DNA from: Chitinophagaceae bacterium
GTDB lineage: Bacteria; Bacteroidota; Bacteroidia; Chitinophagales; Chitinophagaceae
Length of the DNA stretch: 64,000 nucleotides
Direction: 5' to 3'
Assembly: GCA_016720745.1 (NCBI GenBank)
Contig: JADKKA010000022.1
Location: forward strand, 620,001 to 684,000
The first letter of the stretch is position 1; every line of letters begins with the position of its first letter. The notes under the pieces were generated by a model. The model was given only the letters and a program-made list of their open reading frames with translations, had not been told where the DNA came from and searched no databases. Shown piece after piece: positions 60,771 to 64,000 of the stretch. The position numbers were made by a program, and so were the translations under genes.

Positions 60771-63719
60771 ATGCATAAAATTATTTATATCTGTTTCTTA
60801 CTGATCATTACTGATACGGTATTTGCACAAAAAAAGCCCCTGGATCATTCTGTATATGATAGCTGGCAGCATATCGGGGAAAGTATGATCAGCAATGACG
60901 GGAAATGGATTGTATATACCATCGATCCCCAGGAGGGAGATAATAATCTGTTGCTTCAGTCTGCAGATAAAAAATACAGCAAACTGATTCCAAGAGGATA
61001 TAATGCCCTGATCACGGAAGACAGCCGCTTTGTAGTATTTAAAATTAAGTCTCCGTATAAAGATACCCGTGAGGCAAAAATCAAAAAGAAGAAGGCGGAT
61101 GACATGCCGAAAGATTCAATCGGGATCATTGAGCTGGGGAAAGAGGAAATCTGGAAAAGAGAAAGGGTATTGAACTTTAAAACAGCTCAGCAGTCTGCCG
61201 GCTGGATGGCCTACCTACTCGAAAAACCGATGGAGGCAGCAACTAAACCCAAAACAACAGATAATAAATCAGCGGGAAAAACTACAGACAGCCTGAACCG
61301 GGTGATTGATTCCCTCCAACGGATAATTGAATCAATGCCTGTTAAAAAGAAAAAGAATAAAGATGAGGACGATGCTGCAATCATCGATCTTTCATTCGAA
61401 GATGCAGATGGGGATGATGTTTCTCCATCAGCAGCCGAACCGGCAAATGACCTGGTGATCAGAAACCTGTTGACGGGCCAGGAGATTGTTTTCCAAAAGG
61501 TGCTGGAGTATTATTTTTCCAAAAAGGGAGATCAGCTTTTATTTGAGCAGGCAAGGGATTCAGCGGGAACAAGAAAAGTTGTTTTATTCGATCTGAATAA
61601 AGGGCTTTCCCGGATTCTTAGCCGGGGAGGAAATGAATACCGGAATTTTTCCTTTTCAGAAAATGGTTCACAGGTTGCCTATGTGGCTGAACGGGATGCC
61701 AAACCTAAAGACCCGGTTAAGTATTATAAGCTCTGGTATTATCAGTCGGGTATGGACAGTGCCATCCTGGTTGCTGATAAAAATTCAACGGGGATGAAAC
61801 TGGGCATGACGGTCAGCGAATTTGGCAATACCAGTTTCAGCAAAAGTGGCAAACGGCTTTTCTTTGGCACAGCCCCTGTGCCTGTGGCAAAAGATACCAG
61901 CATTATTGAAATGGATCTGCCTAAACTGGATATCTGGCATTATAAAGATGATTACCTGCAGACCGTTCAGTTATATCCTGCCCGCTTGAGAGCCGCACAG
62001 CAGGAGAATTTCCTGGCTGTCTATGATCTGGATAATAAAACGATCCGCCAGCTCGGTAGCCGGGAATTACCGCAGATTCTGCCTACGAATGAAGGCGACG
62101 GAGACCATTTTATCGGGGTAACAGACTGGGGTAAACGAGTAGAAAGCCAGTGGCTCGGTGCTACCCGGAAAGATGTTTATAGCATTGATGTTACATCCGG
62201 TGATAAAAAACTGGTGAAAGAAAATCTGCACGGACAGGTTTATCCTTCATCAACTGGAAAGTATATCCTGTGGTATGATCGTATGTCCCGGCATTATTTT
62301 ACCTGGGATGGCAGTGTTGTAAAAAATATCACAGAAAAAATTAAAGTGCCTTTGTACCAGGAGGATTGGGATACACCCGATGAGCCAGGCAACTATGGAG
62401 TTGTGAAATGGGAAGAAGGAGATACTCATGTTTTTATCAATGATCGTTTTGGTATCTGGAAAGTGCATCCTTCTACAAGTAAAGATCCCGTTTACCTGAT
62501 CGGGCAGCGGGATAAAAAATACCGCTACCGGTATATCCAGACAGACAATGAAGAAAGAGTGATCAAGCAAGGGCAAAACATGCTCTTCTCCTCCTTTGAT
62601 GAAAAAACAAAACACGCCGGTTTATGGAGAGGTAAATATGACTCCGACAAGTCAATCGGAAATGGATTGCTTCCTCTTCATAGTGATGACGGGCACCTGA
62701 TCAGTCAGGTGATGAAAGCCAAAAATGCTGAGAACTATATCTTCACGATGGAATCGTTCACCGAATCTCCTGATCTCTATTACTGGTACATGACCGATGA
62801 AGGAGCAGATGGGGTAAAACTTTCCGCTATCAATCCCCAACAGGCCAGCTATAACTGGGGTACGGCTGAGCTCTTCAGCTGGAAAGCCTATAATGGAAAA
62901 GAAGCCACAGGGATCCTTTATAAGCCTGAGAATTTTGATCCCAAAAAGAAATACCCGATGGTGGTTTATTTCTATGAGAAACTCAGTGATAATTTATTTG
63001 ATTACAAAGAACCGGCTCCCATCCGCAGTGCGATTAATATTCCTTATTTCGTGAGTAATGGTTATCTCATCTTCCTGCCTGATATTGAATATAAAACCGG
63101 TTATCCCGGACAGGGAGCCTACGACTATATCGTCAGCGGTACCCGGGCCATTGTAAAAAAAGGCTGGGCAGATAGTACCAATCTTGCCTTACAGGGTCAT
63201 AGTTGGGGAGGTTATCAGGCGGCACAGGTGGCTACCATGACAAAACTTTATAAAGCTGTTTGGGCCGGTGCGCCAGTGGCCAATATGACCAGTGCCTATG
63301 GAGGTATTCGCTGGGAGAGCGGCGTGAACCGGCAGTTTCAGTATGAAAAAACACAGAGCCGGATCGGTGCTACATTATGGGAAAAGCCGGACCTGTATCT
63401 TAAAAATTCACCTCTGTTTCACCTTGATAAAGTTACGGCCCCCATGGTGATGATGGCAAACGACGCCGATGGTGCCGTACCCTGGTACCAGGGAATTGAA
63501 ATGTTTACAGCCCTACGCAGACTGGGTAAAAAAGTCTGGATGTTCAATTACAACGGACAGGGACATGGACTCACCCAGCGCCAGGATATGCGGGATTACC
63601 AGATCCGGATGCAACAGTTTTTTGATTATATGCTCAAAGGTGCTCATCCTGCTAAATGGATCACAGAAGGATTACCCGCTGTGAAGAAGGGGAAGGAGTG
63701 GGGGCTGGAGTTGGAGTAG
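60771..63719 (+). CDS. S9 family serine peptidase (prolyl oligopeptidase type), secreted
   Basis: 982 aa from MHKIIYICFLLIITDTVFAQ, a signal peptide. A long N-terminal beta-propeller region (about 25-700) has a low-complexity Lys/Asp insert (about 195-225), followed by the alpha/beta-hydrolase domain with nucleophile Ser811 in QGHSWGGYQAA, Asp in NDADGAVPW and His in NGQGHGL. It cleaves oligopeptides in the periplasm. A longer in-frame start at 60666 lies in the DUF3667 gene and hides the signal peptide. Confidence 0.93.
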   Translation: MHKIIYICFLLIITDTVFAQKKPLDHSVYDSWQHIGESMISNDGKWIVYTIDPQEGDNNLLLQSADKKYSKLIPRGYNALITEDSRFVVFKIKSPYKDTREAKIKKKKADDMPKDSIGIIELGKEEIWKRERVLNFKTAQQSAGWMAYLLEKPMEAATKPKTTDNKSAGKTTDSLNRVIDSLQRIIESMPVKKKKNKDEDDAAIIDLSFEDADGDDVSPSAAEPANDLVIRNLLTGQEIVFQKVLEYYFSKKGDQLLFEQARDSAGTRKVVLFDLNKGLSRILSRGGNEYRNFSFSENGSQVAYVAERDAKPKDPVKYYKLWYYQSGMDSAILVADKNSTGMKLGMTVSEFGNTSFSKSGKRLFFGTAPVPVAKDTSIIEMDLPKLDIWHYKDDYLQTVQLYPARLRAAQQENFLAVYDLDNKTIRQLGSRELPQILPTNEGDGDHFIGVTDWGKRVESQWLGATRKDVYSIDVTSGDKKLVKENLHGQVYPSSTGKYILWYDRMSRHYFTWDGSVVKNITEKIKVPLYQEDWDTPDEPGNYGVVKWEEGDTHVFINDRFGIWKVHPSTSKDPVYLIGQRDKKYRYRYIQTDNEERVIKQGQNMLFSSFDEKTKHAGLWRGKYDSDKSIGNGLLPLHSDDGHLISQVMKAKNAENYIFTMESFTESPDLYYWYMTDEGADGVKLSAINPQQASYNWGTAELFSWKAYNGKEATGILYKPENFDPKKKYPMVVYFYEKLSDNLFDYKEPAPIRSAINIPYFVSNGYLIFLPDIEYKTGYPGQGAYDYIVSGTRAIVKKGWADSTNLALQGHSWGGYQAAQVATMTKLYKAVWAGAPVANMTSAYGGIRWESGVNRQFQYEKTQSRIGATLWEKPDLYLKNSPLFHLDKVTAPMVMMANDADGAVPWYQGIEMFTALRRLGKKVWMFNYNGQGHGLTQRQDMRDYQIRMQQFFDYMLKGAHPAKWITEGLPAVKKGKEWGLELE

Positions 63720-63724
63720 AAGAG

Positions 63725-63888
63725 GTATTAGTTATTGGGAATTGGGTATTGCTTCACCTGCCGTAGCTTTAGCGTAGGCGGGGGATATTGAGATATTAGG
63801 ATATTGAGATATTTAGATATTGGGCTCTCAACTCAATACTCACCACTGATAGACTGACAGACTGATCGACTGTCGACTGTCGACTTGA
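63725..63888. repeat. Low-complexity repeats at the right edge
   Basis: Inverted relative of the 5046 repeat (63727-63752), GATATTNA repeats in 8-nt steps (63784-63822), and GNNGACT-type units (63846-63887) that end one base before the stop codon of the last gene. No gene is visible in it. Confidence 0.75.
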
Positions 63889-64000
63889 TCAGGTTGAAAT
63901 AAACTTCACCAAACTTCTTTTGGCAATGGGTAATAAGGTTTCATCCACCGGCAGGTCCAGGCTTGTTTCAATGGAGTAAACAGCCGGGTTCGGAAGATCT
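63889..64000 (-). CDS. C-terminal end of a gene entering from the right
   Basis: Minus strand, 37 codons with stop TGA (63891-63889). It ends in PVDETLLPIAKRSLVKFIST and has a normal amino acid mix. Too little is present to name a family. Confidence 0.6.
   Translation of the reverse strand, partial: DLPNPAVYSIETSLDLPVDETLLPIAKRSLVKFIST

Noticed and set aside
63784..63822. Insertion-sequence end
   Set aside because: Simple GATATTNA repetition, with no transposase or terminal inverted repeat nearby.

Overview
The window reads as chromosomal DNA of a member of the Bacteroidota, most likely the Chitinophagaceae. Pointers are promoters of the Bacteroidota type (TTG or TTTG, about 20 nt, then TAnnTTTG), almost no Shine-Dalgarno sequences, a type IX secretion (T9SS) sorting domain, DUF3667 proteins, a GH3-family protein, a tmRNA with the tag GNTQYAMAA, and long PAS-type kinases paired with NarL-type regulators. 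No transposase, phage gene, CRISPR array or rRNA was seen.

Layout. 1-5057: the edge of a membrane-protein gene, then a compact four-gene phosphonate operon: a cytidylyltransferase/PEP mutase fusion, phosphonopyruvate decarboxylase, an Fe-ADH-type phosphonoacetaldehyde reductase and a CDP-glycerol-type transferase. It looks able to make, activate and transfer a hydroxyethylphosphonate-like group. 5079-12672: mostly single genes (M42 aminopeptidase with a coupled 57-aa membrane protein, UbiA-like protein, lipoprotein, LuxE-like protein, tRNA-Leu, CHAD protein, DUF3667 protein, mazG). 12669-25710: housekeeping genes (NtrY-like kinase, ggt, PolX-like protein, rplU-rpmA with a 28-aa Lys/Ala protein, GH3, dxr, rseP). 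25811-26197: tmRNA.

26601-41486 is a dense signalling island, with five histidine kinases (one with about nine PAS domains) and six response regulators, nearly all on the plus strand. It is followed by a membrane protein, a predicted outer-membrane protein and two secreted proteins, one with a T9SS domain (41638-46180). 46268-47425 is nhaA.

54864-47487 (minus strand) is a complete histidine operon, hisG-D-C-B-H-A-F-orf62-hisIE. It is preceded by an attenuator that can be read directly: a 16-codon leader peptide with five His codons, an 11-bp terminator hairpin, and an antiterminator segment overlapping the leader stop codon. 54965-64000 holds a class III adenylate cyclase, a 40-aa lipoprotein, a DnaQ-like exonuclease, a polyprenol-phosphate glycosyltransferase with an apparent CTG start, an EamA transporter, a methyltransferase, a second DUF3667 protein, an S9 peptidase and the 3' end of one further gene.

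Several intergenic regions carry degenerate 7-8 nt tandem repeats (for example GNNGACT) that begin exactly at gene ends and recur in both orientations. They are the main structure that genes do not explain.
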